DNA of 7,037 nucleotides from Candidatus Methylomirabilota bacterium (GCA_003105305.1 PQAQ01000081.1:1-7037), one strand, 5' to 3'; positions 1 to 6,205 are shown, numbered from the stretch's first letter. Numbers and translations: made by a program. Notes: generated by a model not told the origin, from the letters alone.

Positions 1-1605
1 GTCACCGAGGACACGCTGCTGGCCGTGGCCGACCACCTGCCCGCCGAGGCTGCGGAGGCGTTGCTGGAACTGGCGACTGGCGGCAAGCCCCGCGTGCCCC
101 AGCCGGCCGTGGTGGCGGCGAATCCCTTCGATCATCCCGACGCCCAGCGGCGCTTCCGCGTGATGGCGAATGCGGAGGAGTTACAGCGCGCCCTCGATTT
201 CCCGTGGGAGAAATGGACGGTCTTCCTGCACCCCGAGCAACGGCAATGGGTGGAGCGCGACTACACCGGTCCGGCGCGCGTTGCCGGATCAGCGGGCACC
301 GGCAAGACCATCGTCGCCTTGCACCGGGCGGCCCATCTGGCGCGCACGCATCCCGACGCCCGCGTCCTGTTGACGACCTTTTCCGACACGCTGGCGAATG
401 CGCTGCACACCAAGCTGAAGCGGCTGCTGGGCAATGAACCCCGTCTTGCCGAACGGATTGATGTTCACTCGCTCAACGCCATCGGCCTGCGGCTCTACAA
501 GGCGCATATCGGGCGTGCGACCATTGCCGGCCGCGAGATCATCCGCGAGCTGCTGCGAGAGGCCGCGAGTGCCGTGGGGGGCCACAAGTTCGGCCTGCAT
601 TTTCTGCTGACCGAATGGGAGCAGGTGGTGGATGCGTGGCAGTTGCAGAACTGGGAGGGCTATCGCGATGTCGTGCGGCTTGGCAGAAAGACGCGGCTGC
701 CGGAGGCGCAGCGCAAGGTGTTGTGGTCCATCTTCGAGCGCGTCCAGGCGGAGACGAAGGCGCGGAATCTGATCACCTATGCGGCGTTGTTCAGCGCGCT
801 GGCTGTCGCCCTCACTAAAAGCAAACACCCCGTCTTCGACTTTGCCGTGGTGGACGAGGCTCAGGACATCAGCGTCGCCCATATACGGTTTTTTGCCGCT
901 TTGGGCGGAGGTCGGCCCAACGCGCTCTTTTTCGCCGGCGACCTGGGCCAGCGCATCTTTCAGCAGCCCTTTTCCTGGAAAGCCCTTGGCGTGGACATCC
1001 GGGGACGTTCCCGCACCTTGCGGGTCAACTACCGCACCTCCCACCAGATTCGTGCACAGGCGGACCGCCTACTCGGCCCGGTCGTAACCGATGTGGATGG
1101 CAACAGCGAGGACCGGAGCGATACGGTTTCTGTGTTTAACGGTCCGCCGCCGACGATTCAATCGCTCAAGAGCGAAGGCGAGGAGATCACGACCGTCGGC
1201 AACTGGATGGCGGATAAGGCCAAGGCTGGTGTGCTCCCGCACGAGTTCGGTGTATTCATCCGTTCTGCAGCGCAACTGGATCGGGCGCGAGCTGCCGTGA
1301 AGGAATCGGGTATGGATTACAAAATTCTGGACGAACACGTCGAAACCACCAGCGGCTACGTCTCGATCGGCACCATGCACCTGGCCAAAGGATTGGAGTT
1401 CCGGGCGGTGGCGGTGATGGCTTGTGACGATGAGATCATTCCTTTGCAGGAACGAATCGAAACGGTTGGCGACGACGCTGATTTGCAGGAGGTCTATGAT
1501 ACCGAACGCCACCTGCTCTATGTCGCCTGCACAAGAGCACGCGATCACCTGCTTGTCACAAGTGTCGAGCCCGCCTCGGAGTTTCTTGATGATTTGCGAC
1601 GTTGA
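1..1605 (+). CDS. UvrD/Rep-family superfamily 1 DNA helicase, 5' end outside window
   Basis: ATP-dependent 3'-5' DNA helicase/translocase of the UvrD/Rep/PcrA type. Counting from the in-frame GTG at 25, the motifs appear in order: Walker A GSAGTGKT (88-95), Walker B VVDEAQD (275-281), motif III around AGDLGQRIF, motif IV NYRTS (335-339), motif V TMHLAKGLEF (450-459) and motif VI VACTRARD (about 500-507). No motif is broken. The frame stays open from base 1, and Walker A sits about 95 residues in, while classical UvrD has it near residue 30. I therefore treat GTG 25 as internal. From memory, close relatives of this subfamily carry an N-terminal RelE/ParE-like toxin fold followed by a linker like the one read here (EDTLLAVADHL); that part would lie left of the window. 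The gene ends 19 bases before the nuclease debris. Such helicases are common in defence islands, but no defence role is shown here. Confidence 0.9.
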   Translation, partial: VTEDTLLAVADHLPAEAAEALLELATGGKPRVPQPAVVAANPFDHPDAQRRFRVMANAEELQRALDFPWEKWTVFLHPEQRQWVERDYTGPARVAGSAGTGKTIVALHRAAHLARTHPDARVLLTTFSDTLANALHTKLKRLLGNEPRLAERIDVHSLNAIGLRLYKAHIGRATIAGREIIRELLREAASAVGGHKFGLHFLLTEWEQVVDAWQLQNWEGYRDVVRLGRKTRLPEAQRKVLWSIFERVQAETKARNLITYAALFSALAVALTKSKHPVFDFAVVDEAQDISVAHIRFFAALGGGRPNALFFAGDLGQRIFQQPFSWKALGVDIRGRSRTLRVNYRTSHQIRAQADRLLGPVVTDVDGNSEDRSDTVSVFNGPPPTIQSLKSEGEEITTVGNWMADKAKAGVLPHEFGVFIRSAAQLDRARAAVKESGMDYKILDEHVETTSGYVSIGTMHLAKGLEFRAVAVMACDDEIIPLQERIETVGDDADLQEVYDTERHLLYVACTRARDHLLVTSVEPASEFLDDLRR

Positions 1606-1623
1606 ACGGACAGGGAATAGACG

Positions 1624-1698
1624 ATAAACCTCCGCTTCCTCCATACAAGCGACTGGCAGTTGGGGATGACCCGCCATTTCCTTTCGGAGGGCGCGGCG
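1624..1698 (+). pseudogene. Remnant: N-terminus of an SbcD/Mre11-like metallophosphoesterase
   Basis: Read in the same frame as the upstream helicase, these bases give roughly INLRFLHTSDWQLGMTRHFL. This matches the first strand and metal-binding segment (RFLHTSDWQLG; D and H ligands of motif I) of SbcD/Mre11-type DNA repair nucleases. There is no start codon (ATA stands where ATG would be expected) and an in-frame TAG lies just upstream at 1618-1620. The similarity ends after about 25 residues, whereas intact proteins are roughly 350-420 residues long. It is best read as the stump of a nuclease gene that once followed the helicase. The identification rests on motif recognition by eye. Confidence 0.6.
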
Positions 1699-1858
1699 GT
1701 TCAAGATCAATGGACCCCGGGCGCTGGTCAAGGCCGGACAGGAACGCGGGCCGGATGTCCTCCGGCTCGCCAATGCGTTGTCGGCCCTCTGTCCCAAGGG
1801 CAGCGAGGAAAAACGGTTGCTGGGCGGCATGCGCTTAGCTGTACCATGTGGACATTAA
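1694..1858 (+). pseudogene. Remnant: C-terminal end of an unidentified larger protein
   Basis: Frame 2 (codons starting at 1694) is open and protein-like up to TAA 1856-1858. It includes the stretches GPRALVKAGQERGPDVLRLA and ALSALCPKGSEEKRLL, then a short tail. There is no plausible start, and the segment abuts the nuclease stump in a different reading frame. I recall very similar endings (LANALSALYPKGSEEKRLL followed by a few residues) at the C-terminus of large defence-associated proteins, possibly the DUF1156 methyltransferase family, but I cannot confirm that here. With the stump before it, the simplest reading is one deletion that fused the start of one gene to the end of a later gene on the same strand. 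Together these two remnants account for most of the 317-base gap between the helicase and the next gene. Confidence 0.45.
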
Positions 1859-1864
1859 GCGCGC

Positions 1865-1870
1865 TATAAT
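1865..1870 (+). promoter_or_regulatory. Possible -10 element for the TIGR04255/PIN operon
   Basis: A perfect TATAAT lies 52 bases before the ATG at 1923, with an A/G-rich leader behind it. No good -35 is found: the hexamer at 17-base spacing is TACCAT. The call rests on the -10 hexamer and its position alone. Confidence 0.35.
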
Positions 1871-1922
1871 GCCTCAGCGAGATTTAGAGAGCCGGTAATC
1901 ACTAGGAGAGAGCGCAGGCAAC

Positions 1923-2687
1923 ATGAAGCGATTCCCCGACTTGCCCAATAAGCCACTGATCGAAGCCATAGCGGAGATTAAGTGGGGTAAGGAGTCGGAG
2001 CTCGATCCTGGTTTTCAGGTAATCGTTGGCCGTCTTTACGAACGGCTCCAGGGAGATTATCCGGAGATCGAGGATCTGCCGACTGCGCAGGTTCCACCGG
2101 CTATGACAATCCACATGGCACGTCATAGGTTCCGGCGCAAGAAGGACGGGTGGCCTCTGGTGCAGATCGGCCCTGGCATTTTAACCGTAAATGAGACCGA
2201 GACATATCGGTGGGATGATTTCAGTAGCAGGGTCAAGGTTGCCCTCGCAAAACTCTACGACGTACAGCCTTTCCGTGAGGGCATCAACATCAATCAACTG
2301 CTTCTTCGCTATATCAATGCGATCGAGTTCGACTATCTGTCGCAGGATCTGACAGCCTTGTTGTCTAAAAAAATGAGGGCGCACATTTCCATCCCGCGGG
2401 AGCTTTTTCAGCAAACGCCGGTGAGGGAGAGACTTCAAGGGTTGAACCTTCAACTCACGTTTCCCGCTGAAAGCCCGCGGGGAGTTTTTCACGTGGCATT
2501 CGGGACGGGTCGGAAAGAAGATAAGCGTGCCTTAATCTGGGAACTTCAGATGCGCTCTGCCGGCCCTGACGTCCCGGATATGCCGTTAGCTTTTGACACG
2601 TGGCTGGCTTCGGCTCATGAGCTTGCCGAGCAATGGTTTTTTGAGATAATCAAGGGGGAGCTCCTTGAGAGCTTTTTGACCAAATGA
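1923..2687 (+). CDS. TIGR04255 family protein, function unknown
   Basis: This 254-residue protein matches the sporadically distributed TIGR04255 family, whose biochemical function is unknown to me. The recognisable family features are the N-terminal KPLIEAIAEIKW (10-21), a central GWPLVQIGPGILTVN (76-90) followed by an aromatic YRWDDF, and a C-terminal region of the type FDTWLASAHELAEQWFFEII. No signal peptide or membrane segment is apparent, so it is probably cytosolic. The ATG at 1923 is preceded by AGGAGAG (1904-1910), a usable though slightly distant ribosome binding site. It is the first gene of a tight three-gene unit and overlaps the next gene by 4 bases. The family usually sits in variable, accessory neighbourhoods, which fits the nearby gene debris. 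Base composition is visibly less GC-rich than in the helicase upstream. Confidence 0.8.
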   Translation: MKRFPDLPNKPLIEAIAEIKWGKESELDPGFQVIVGRLYERLQGDYPEIEDLPTAQVPPAMTIHMARHRFRRKKDGWPLVQIGPGILTVNETETYRWDDFSSRVKVALAKLYDVQPFREGININQLLLRYINAIEFDYLSQDLTALLSKKMRAHISIPRELFQQTPVRERLQGLNLQLTFPAESPRGVFHVAFGTGRKEDKRALIWELQMRSAGPDVPDMPLAFDTWLASAHELAEQWFFEIIKGELLESFLTK

Positions 2688-3145
2688 TGAAGGGCAACTC
2701 ATCGGTCATTGACGAACCTTCCGTCGTCTCTAGCGCGAGTATTGGGCCGAGCCTCGATGTGGAGTCGGAAGAGGGAGAAAGGCGGTTGACGTTCCGAGAG
2801 GGAATCCGTACCGCTGTCTCGCGGCAGATTACATCAACGTTCCTGGCCGCGTACTTTGTGCAGGGGCTCGGAGCAGAAGTTCGGCCTTCAATGGAAATCG
2901 GCGTCACTGGGTTATCTGTGGTCACGGCTCATGAGGGACACGTGGCAGCAGGGCCGTTTGTTGACCCACGGTTTGCCGGTAGGGTAAGGCTGGCACATCT
3001 CAAGGAAAGGCACTTCACTCCGGAAGGCAGAGAGCAACGAATCGCCAAGGCTCTACAAGCGCTGAATGAGGCCGCCCCCAGTTTTGTTGCAGACAGTGCT
3101 ACCTGGAAGTGGGCGGCGCAGGAGGCCGACATCGAGAACATGTAG
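2684..3145 (+). CDS. Hypothetical protein between TIGR04255 and PIN genes
   Basis: I do not recognise this 153-residue protein. It starts inside the stop of the previous gene (ATGATGA, a 4-base overlap), so it is probably translationally coupled; a second ATG follows at 2687. The first 35 or so residues are low-complexity, rich in Ser, Glu and Val, and probably disordered. The middle (about 36-110) looks folded, with a segment FREGIRTAVSRQITSTFLAA followed by a hydrophobic beta-rich stretch (MEIGVTGLSVVTA). The C-terminus looks helical and contains LKERHFTPEGREQRIAKALQ and several Trp/Ala. There is no cysteine cluster, HTH or membrane helix. Its place between a TIGR04255 gene and a PIN nuclease suggests a partner of one of them, for example an antitoxin or adaptor; this is inference from order only. 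Confidence 0.7.
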   Translation: MMKGNSSVIDEPSVVSSASIGPSLDVESEEGERRLTFREGIRTAVSRQITSTFLAAYFVQGLGAEVRPSMEIGVTGLSVVTAHEGHVAAGPFVDPRFAGRVRLAHLKERHFTPEGREQRIAKALQALNEAAPSFVADSATWKWAAQEADIENM

Positions 3146-3146
3146 C

Positions 3147-3653
3147 GTGTCATTGGACGTGTTGTGCAGTGTACCCCAAGGGAGCGACGTTTTTCTCGAT
3201 GCCAATATCTTCATCTACGCATTTGCGAGGCAATCCCAACAATGTCACGATCTGCTTGCGCGTTGCGCACGCGAGGAAATATTTGGAATCACCACCCTTG
3301 AAGTCATCAATGAGGTGACCCATCGGATGATGTTGGCGGAGGCGTTTGCCACGGGGGTCATCACAAAAGAGAACGCCAGAGATCTCAAAGGAAAGCCGCA
3401 GGCTGTCCAAGGACTGACGCAATACTGGCCTCAGACGATCCGCATTTTCGGACTTAATCTTCTCATTCTCAGTTCAGATCAATCGCGGTTACATCGAGCG
3501 CAGACGGTTCGTGCCTCCCACGGGCTCCTCACCAACGACTCATTGCTTATCGCCGCAATGGATGAATATGGAATCCCTTATCTTGCCACTCGAGATGACG
3601 ACTTCGATCACCTGCCTGATGTAACAGTCTTTAAGCCGACCGATTTGCCATGA
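3147..3653 (+). CDS. PIN-domain ribonuclease (VapC-like)
   Basis: Likely Mg2+-dependent single-strand RNA endonuclease of the PIN fold. With the GTG at 3147 as start (168 residues), all the expected acidic residues are present: D18 in VFLDANIFIYAF, E56 in TTLEVINEVTHRM, D131 in GLLTNDSLLIAAM, and D150/D152 in LATRDDDF. A catalytically competent toxin-type enzyme is therefore expected. The frame is open upstream to an ATG at 3066, but that extension reads as Arg/Pro-rich shadow sequence across the previous gene, so I prefer a start just after the TAG at 3143-3145. TTG 3153 and GTG 3159 are alternatives. A strong AGGAGG (3120-3125) lies about 21 bases before GTG 3147, further than usual. VapC toxins are normally paired with a short DNA-binding antitoxin; none is seen here, and the upstream partner is the unrecognised protein. 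Confidence 0.82.
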   Translation: MSLDVLCSVPQGSDVFLDANIFIYAFARQSQQCHDLLARCAREEIFGITTLEVINEVTHRMMLAEAFATGVITKENARDLKGKPQAVQGLTQYWPQTIRIFGLNLLILSSDQSRLHRAQTVRASHGLLTNDSLLIAAMDEYGIPYLATRDDDFDHLPDVTVFKPTDLP

Positions 3654-3769
3654 GAAACAGTCACGGCTTGGATAAAACTCTAGGTGCTGGGAGTCGCGGT
3701 CCCGTCTCTCGAACTGCAGCAGAACCTTTGGCAAAGCGATACGGATTAAATCTCGCCCAACCTTCGTCT

Positions 3770-3832
3770 GTAGGGGAGTAGCCGCATTGGAGCCGTGGTA
3801 TGCAGGTCACATGCGGGACGACGAAACTCTAC
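3770..3832 (+). ncRNA. Possible truncated, orphan yybP-ykoY-like (Mn2+) RNA element
   Basis: The string GGGGAGTAGC (3773-3782) is the hallmark 5' sequence of the yybP-ykoY manganese riboswitch. A closing stem can be drawn: GTAGGG (3770-3775) with CTCTAC (3827-3832), six pairs including one G-T. The 3' side ACGAAAC resembles the family's GCnAGAC element opposite GGAGTAGC. A short internal stem CCGC (3782-3785) with GTGG (3795-3798) follows. At 63 nt it is shorter than normal aptamers of about 100 nt, and no plus-strand gene follows; the sequence runs antisense into the tatD remnant. It may be a leftover of a deleted regulated gene or a chance match. Confidence 0.33.
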
Positions 3833-3843
3833 CGCGGGGATAC

Positions 3844-4062
3844 CTACCAGACGACGCGGGGGAACAGGCGGCGGGCGTTTTCGGTCGTGGCATGCGCCAC
3901 GATATCGGCGGAAAGTCCTTTGATCTGGGCGATCCGCTCACAGGCCAGGCGGATGTTCTGAGGCTCGTTCCTGACGGTAGGATCAGGACCAAGAACCGGC
4001 GCATCCGACAGGTCGTCCTCGAACTTCGCGTGCAGGTAGGCGTGGACGTCGATCACATCCAT
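3844..4062 (-). pseudogene. TatD-family metallohydrolase with the middle deleted
   Basis: The 72-residue frame joins the two ends of a TatD-type DNase/amidohydrolase. The start, MDVIDVHAYLHAKFEDDL, resembles the first strand and metal-binding segment. At about residue 19 it passes directly into APVLGPDPTVRNEP, ERIAQIKGLS and ATTENARRLF, which form the C-terminal end of the family. Intact TatD proteins are about 250-270 residues, so roughly 180-190 residues including most metal ligands are missing, in frame. The HxH motif also reads HAY instead of HAH. It cannot be an active nuclease. The ATG at 4062 lies two bases after the acylphosphatase stop; an earlier TTG (4068) overlaps that stop. It is the last gene of the leftward operon. 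A short stable peptide might still be made. Confidence 0.75.
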
Positions 4063-4064
4063 CG

Positions 4065-4352
4065 TCAATACCTGATCCCGAAACCCGACTCACCCTGGGC
4101 CTCCCCCCAGACGACCTCAACGCCATTTACGCGCGCGGCCGGCGGGCCTTTGTGGCACCAGGCGATCACCGCCTCGACGACCGACTTGTCGCCCTCAAAC
4201 ACTGCTTCGACCCGACCATCCGGTGTATTCCGCACCCATCCGGCGATACCGGCAGCCGTCGCTTCATCGACTGTATAGGCGCGAAAACAGACCCCCTGAA
4301 CCCGCCCGGAGATCAAGACATGCGCCCTGACGTGCTTATGCTCTGATGTCAT
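4065..4352 (-). CDS. acyP: Acylphosphatase
   Basis: Small cytosolic enzyme that hydrolyses the carboxyl-phosphate bond of acyl phosphates. The 95-residue length is typical. The signature [12 protein letters not shown] (16-27) carries the phosphate-binding catalytic Arg24, and [18 protein letters not shown] (38-55) carries the catalytic Asn42. The C-terminus SGFGIRY is also typical of the family. The gene begins 7 bases after the stop of the prenyltransferase gene, and the stop/intergenic bases TAGGGAAGGA double as its ribosome binding site, so translation is probably coupled. A defective tatD gene follows 2 bases after its stop. The true metabolic role of bacterial acylphosphatases is often unclear, and nothing here ties it to the neighbouring lipid enzyme beyond co-transcription. 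Confidence 0.93.
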   Translation of the reverse strand: MTSEHKHVRAHVLISGRVQGVCFRAYTVDEATAAGIAGWVRNTPDGRVEAVFEGDKSVVEAVIAWCHKGPPAARVNGVEVVWGEAQGESGFGIRY

Positions 4353-4359
4353 TCCTTCC

Positions 4360-5421
4360 CTATTGAGAGATTAGTACGTCTTGCCGTAGACGACAGTAAT
4401 AGCGATCCAAGGCCGAGTCGGAACCGATCCGCACCAGCGAGCGCGCCACGATACCATAAACCGTGCCACGCGGGATCTTGATCACCACGTTCGGATCCAG
4501 CAGATTGGGCGATCGTTCGAGCAGCGCCAAGGTCTTGAGGCCGATGAACAGAGGCAAGACACAGGCCAGGCGCATTCGGACCTCGTATCGTGGGATCGCC
4601 AGCGTATAGGCCCAGCCCTCCTGATAATGCTCGAGGGCAAGCGCCAGAAGAGAGCGCAACAACGGCTTGACTTTGGCAATTGCTGACGGGTTGAGAAGGT
4701 CGGCGGGCTGAAGGCCAAGCACTTCCAGCTCCTGCCTGGGGAGGTAACAGCGGCCTATGCGGAGGTCCTTCGGGAGGTCACGCAGGATGTTGGTCATCTG
4801 CAGCCCCTTCCCGAATCGAACACCGCGTTGCCTCATCGCGTCTCGATTCCAATCGGCCAGCGAAGGGCGGTGCGCCAGATGGATATCGGTCCAAAACTCC
4901 CCCGCGCACCCGGCCACGTAGTAGGTGTAGCGATCCAGGTCGACCCGCGTCTCCAGAGCGATCAGGCGACCCTCATCCTCGCCGGGGAAGGTGGTCAGGT
5001 CCATAACCATCCCCTTCGTCAGGGTCAGGACGACATTGCGGATCATCGCCTGATCGTCAGGACTGAGAGAAGAGAGGATGGCGAACCCCTCCTCTAAGCG
5101 GGTAAGCAGCTCCCGCTCCGCCGCATCCTGCTGCCGTGCTACCAGCGCCTCTGCGATCGTCGGGAGTTGCTCCGATCTGCCTTCCCTGATCGCGTCCCGA
5201 AAGAGTTCGAGATACTTCAGGCGGTCGGCTCGGCTGATGAGGGCCGTATCGGTGATGGTGTCGGCCGCTCTGGCCAACAGATACGCCAGACCAATCGGTC
5301 GCTGCAGATCGCGAGGTACGGCTTTTAAGGTCAGGTAGAATGAGCGGCTGACGTGCTTGAGGAGTGGGCCGAGCAGCTCTTGATGCTTCATTGCGGCGGG
5401 CGGTTCGGCCAGGCTCACCAC
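4360..5421 (-). CDS. Squalene/phytoene synthase family protein, probable squalene synthase
   Basis: Head-to-head prenyltransferase, most likely condensing two farnesyl diphosphates to squalene for hopanoid or sterol-type lipids. Both Asp-rich substrate motifs are present: DTITD (54-58) and [18 protein letters not shown] (211-228, with D215 and D219). Other conserved segments are [11 protein letters not shown] (26-36) and [13 protein letters not shown] (168-180). At 353 residues it is longer than the HpnC/HpnD pair (about 280) and looks like the single-enzyme farnesyl-diphosphate farnesyltransferase type, though I see no C-terminal membrane anchor. A phytoene or dehydrosqualene product cannot be excluded. 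The chosen GTG lies 9 bases after the upstream gene's stop and has no clear Shine-Dalgarno; the ATG of residue 11 (5391) is an alternative. It is the second gene of the leftward operon. No hopene cyclase or carotenoid gene is in the window. Confidence 0.88.
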   Translation of the reverse strand: MVSLAEPPAAMKHQELLGPLLKHVSRSFYLTLKAVPRDLQRPIGLAYLLARAADTITDTALISRADRLKYLELFRDAIREGRSEQLPTIAEALVARQQDAAERELLTRLEEGFAILSSLSPDDQAMIRNVVLTLTKGMVMDLTTFPGEDEGRLIALETRVDLDRYTYYVAGCAGEFWTDIHLAHRPSLADWNRDAMRQRGVRFGKGLQMTNILRDLPKDLRIGRCYLPRQELEVLGLQPADLLNPSAIAKVKPLLRSLLALALEHYQEGWAYTLAIPRYEVRMRLACVLPLFIGLKTLALLERSPNLLDPNVVIKIPRGTVYGIVARSLVRIGSDSALDRYYCRLRQDVLISQ

Positions 5422-5430
5422 GGGCGGGAG

Positions 5431-5739
5431 TTAATCCAGGTCGATGTCCCGGGTGGGCCGGGCGACCGGTTCGTCTTTCGCCTTCTTGAGTAGCTCCTTA
5501 AACTTCCGATCCAGGAGCTTACCCTTGTCCTTCTCGGCTTCCATCGACTCCTTGAAGCGCGCCTCCCGCCGACCCGCCTCGCCCTTCAACTCCTCGACGG
5601 CGGCTCGCAGGTCCGTCACGGTCTCCACTTTCGGCGGCGGCTCATGATGCAGGACCGCGCCACGCTCAGGGTCAACGGTCAGCCTCGCCTGGCAGCAGGG
5701 GCAGATTACCTGGATAGTCAGTTTCGACACTTCGCTCAT
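5431..5739 (-). CDS. Small conserved protein with N-terminal CPCC motif and coiled coil
   Basis: The 102-residue protein begins with a short beta-type segment carrying ICPCCQARLTVDPERGAVLHH (12-32), which resembles half of a zinc ribbon: one CxxC and two adjacent His residues, but no second Cys pair. Residues 42-90 are highly charged and heptad-like (LRAAVEELKGEAGRREARF onwards), predicting a coiled coil, and the tail is acidic and ends in DIDLD. I have seen proteins of this shape in NC10 and other bacteria but know of no function. Metal binding through CPCC plus His, perhaps in a dimer, is an inference. The start is well supported: GGGAG lies 6 bases before ATG 5739. It is the first gene of the leftward operon, followed 9 bases later by the squalene-synthase-like gene. 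Confidence 0.78.
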   Translation of the reverse strand: MSEVSKLTIQVICPCCQARLTVDPERGAVLHHEPPPKVETVTDLRAAVEELKGEAGRREARFKESMEAEKDKGKLLDRKFKELLKKAKDEPVARPTRDIDLD

Positions 5740-5757
5740 ACTTCGCTCCCAAGCCAG

Positions 5758-5787
5758 ATGCTACCGGTTAGTTTGTTTGGGTGTCAA
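5758..5787 (-). promoter_or_regulatory. Sigma-70-type promoter of the leftward operon
   Basis: On the minus strand, a perfect TTGACA (-35, 5782-5787) is followed 18 bases later by TAGCAT (-10, 5758-5763). Transcription would start near 5751, giving a leader of about a dozen bases that consists mostly of the ribosome binding site of the CPCC-protein gene. It is the only good promoter seen for the genes from 5739 down to 3844. Confidence 0.6.
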
Positions 5788-5892
5788 GCGTGAAGTGGGG
5801 TGGGATGCGCGCGCAGGGCGAAGACGGATGAGGCCAGACTACAGCCGGCGGCCGACGGCGAGGGCGATGGACGTGCGATCCGAGATAGACCA

Positions 5893-5921
5893 TTGACAAG
5901 CGTCACTTGTCATGATAGGGT
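5893..5921 (+). promoter_or_regulatory. higBA promoter
   Basis: A perfect TTGACA (5893-5898) is followed after 17 bases by TAGGGT (5916-5921), a weak -10 that keeps the most conserved T, A and T. The promoter overlaps the inverted repeat at 5894-5912, as expected for an autoregulated toxin-antitoxin operon. If this -10 is used, transcription starts almost on the higB ATG (5927). Confidence 0.5.
5894..5912 (+). repeat. Perfect inverted repeat, probable HigA operator
   Basis: TGACAAG (5894-5900) and CTTGTCA (5906-5912) are exact reverse complements separated by CGTCA. The repeat covers the -35 hexamer and much of the spacer of the higBA promoter, where a bound HigA dimer would block RNA polymerase. 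It is the clearest palindrome in the window, and autorepression by HigA or the HigBA complex is standard for the family. Confidence 0.72.
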
Positions 5922-5926
5922 TAGTC

Positions 5927-6205
5927 ATGGTCGAAGGTTTCAAACACAAAGGGCTGAAACGACTATTTCAACACGGCGAGACCCAAGGTGTCAGCCCGGA
6001 ACTGATTGAGAAACTCGAAAACATCCTATTCGTGTTGAATCGCGCCAGAAGGCCTGAGGACATGAACCTGCCCGGCTTCAAGCTGCACCGTCTCAAAGGC
6101 GACCTCAAGGGTTTCTGGAGCGTGACCGTCCGGGCAAACTGGCGCATCATTTTCCGCTTCGTGGCGGGCGACGCGTACGATGTGGACTTGATCGACTACC
6201 ATTAG
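5927..6205 (+). CDS. higB: HigB-type toxin (RelE superfamily mRNA interferase)
   Basis: Ribosome-dependent mRNA endonuclease toxin of the HigB/RelE fold. With the ATG at 5927 it is 92 residues long and shows the subfamily pattern throughout: FKHKGLKRLF near the start, DMNLPGFKLHRLKGDLKGFW in the middle, then VRANWRIIFRF, and a terminal DAYDVDLIDYH ending on His92, which is probably catalytic. The earlier ATG at 5912 would add five residues not seen in relatives. It also lies inside the operator, whereas AGGG (5917-5920) is well placed, 6 bases before 5927. The toxin gene comes first and its antitoxin follows after 22 bases, the usual order for higBA. Nothing is missing or broken, so it should be active when HigA is depleted. 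Confidence 0.93.
   Translation: MVEGFKHKGLKRLFQHGETQGVSPELIEKLENILFVLNRARRPEDMNLPGFKLHRLKGDLKGFWSVTVRANWRIIFRFVAGDAYDVDLIDYH

Noticed and set aside
289..1044. 251-codon open frame on the minus strand inside the helicase gene
   Set aside because: It is antisense to the motif-rich helicase, its translation has no recognisable domain, and long antisense frames are expected in GC-rich coding DNA.
1069..1830. 253-codon minus-strand frame spanning the helicase end and the gap
   Set aside because: It covers the conserved helicase motifs on the other strand, and the gap is better explained by plus-strand gene remnants.
3066..3146. N-terminal extension of the PIN protein from ATG 3066
   Set aside because: The added residues are Arg/Pro-rich and overlap the preceding gene by 80 bases. 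The PIN fold begins normally shortly after GTG 3147.
3680..3725. tRNA-like or terminator-like look of the sequence after the PIN gene
   Set aside because: Only a 4-bp stem (GGGA/TCCC) can be drawn. There is no acceptor/T-arm pattern and no T-run after it.
3787..4278. 163-codon plus-strand frame that could be the gene controlled by the putative riboswitch
   Set aside because: It lies antisense to acylphosphatase and the tatD remnant, both clearly real. Its sequence is Pro/Thr/Arg-rich without any domain.
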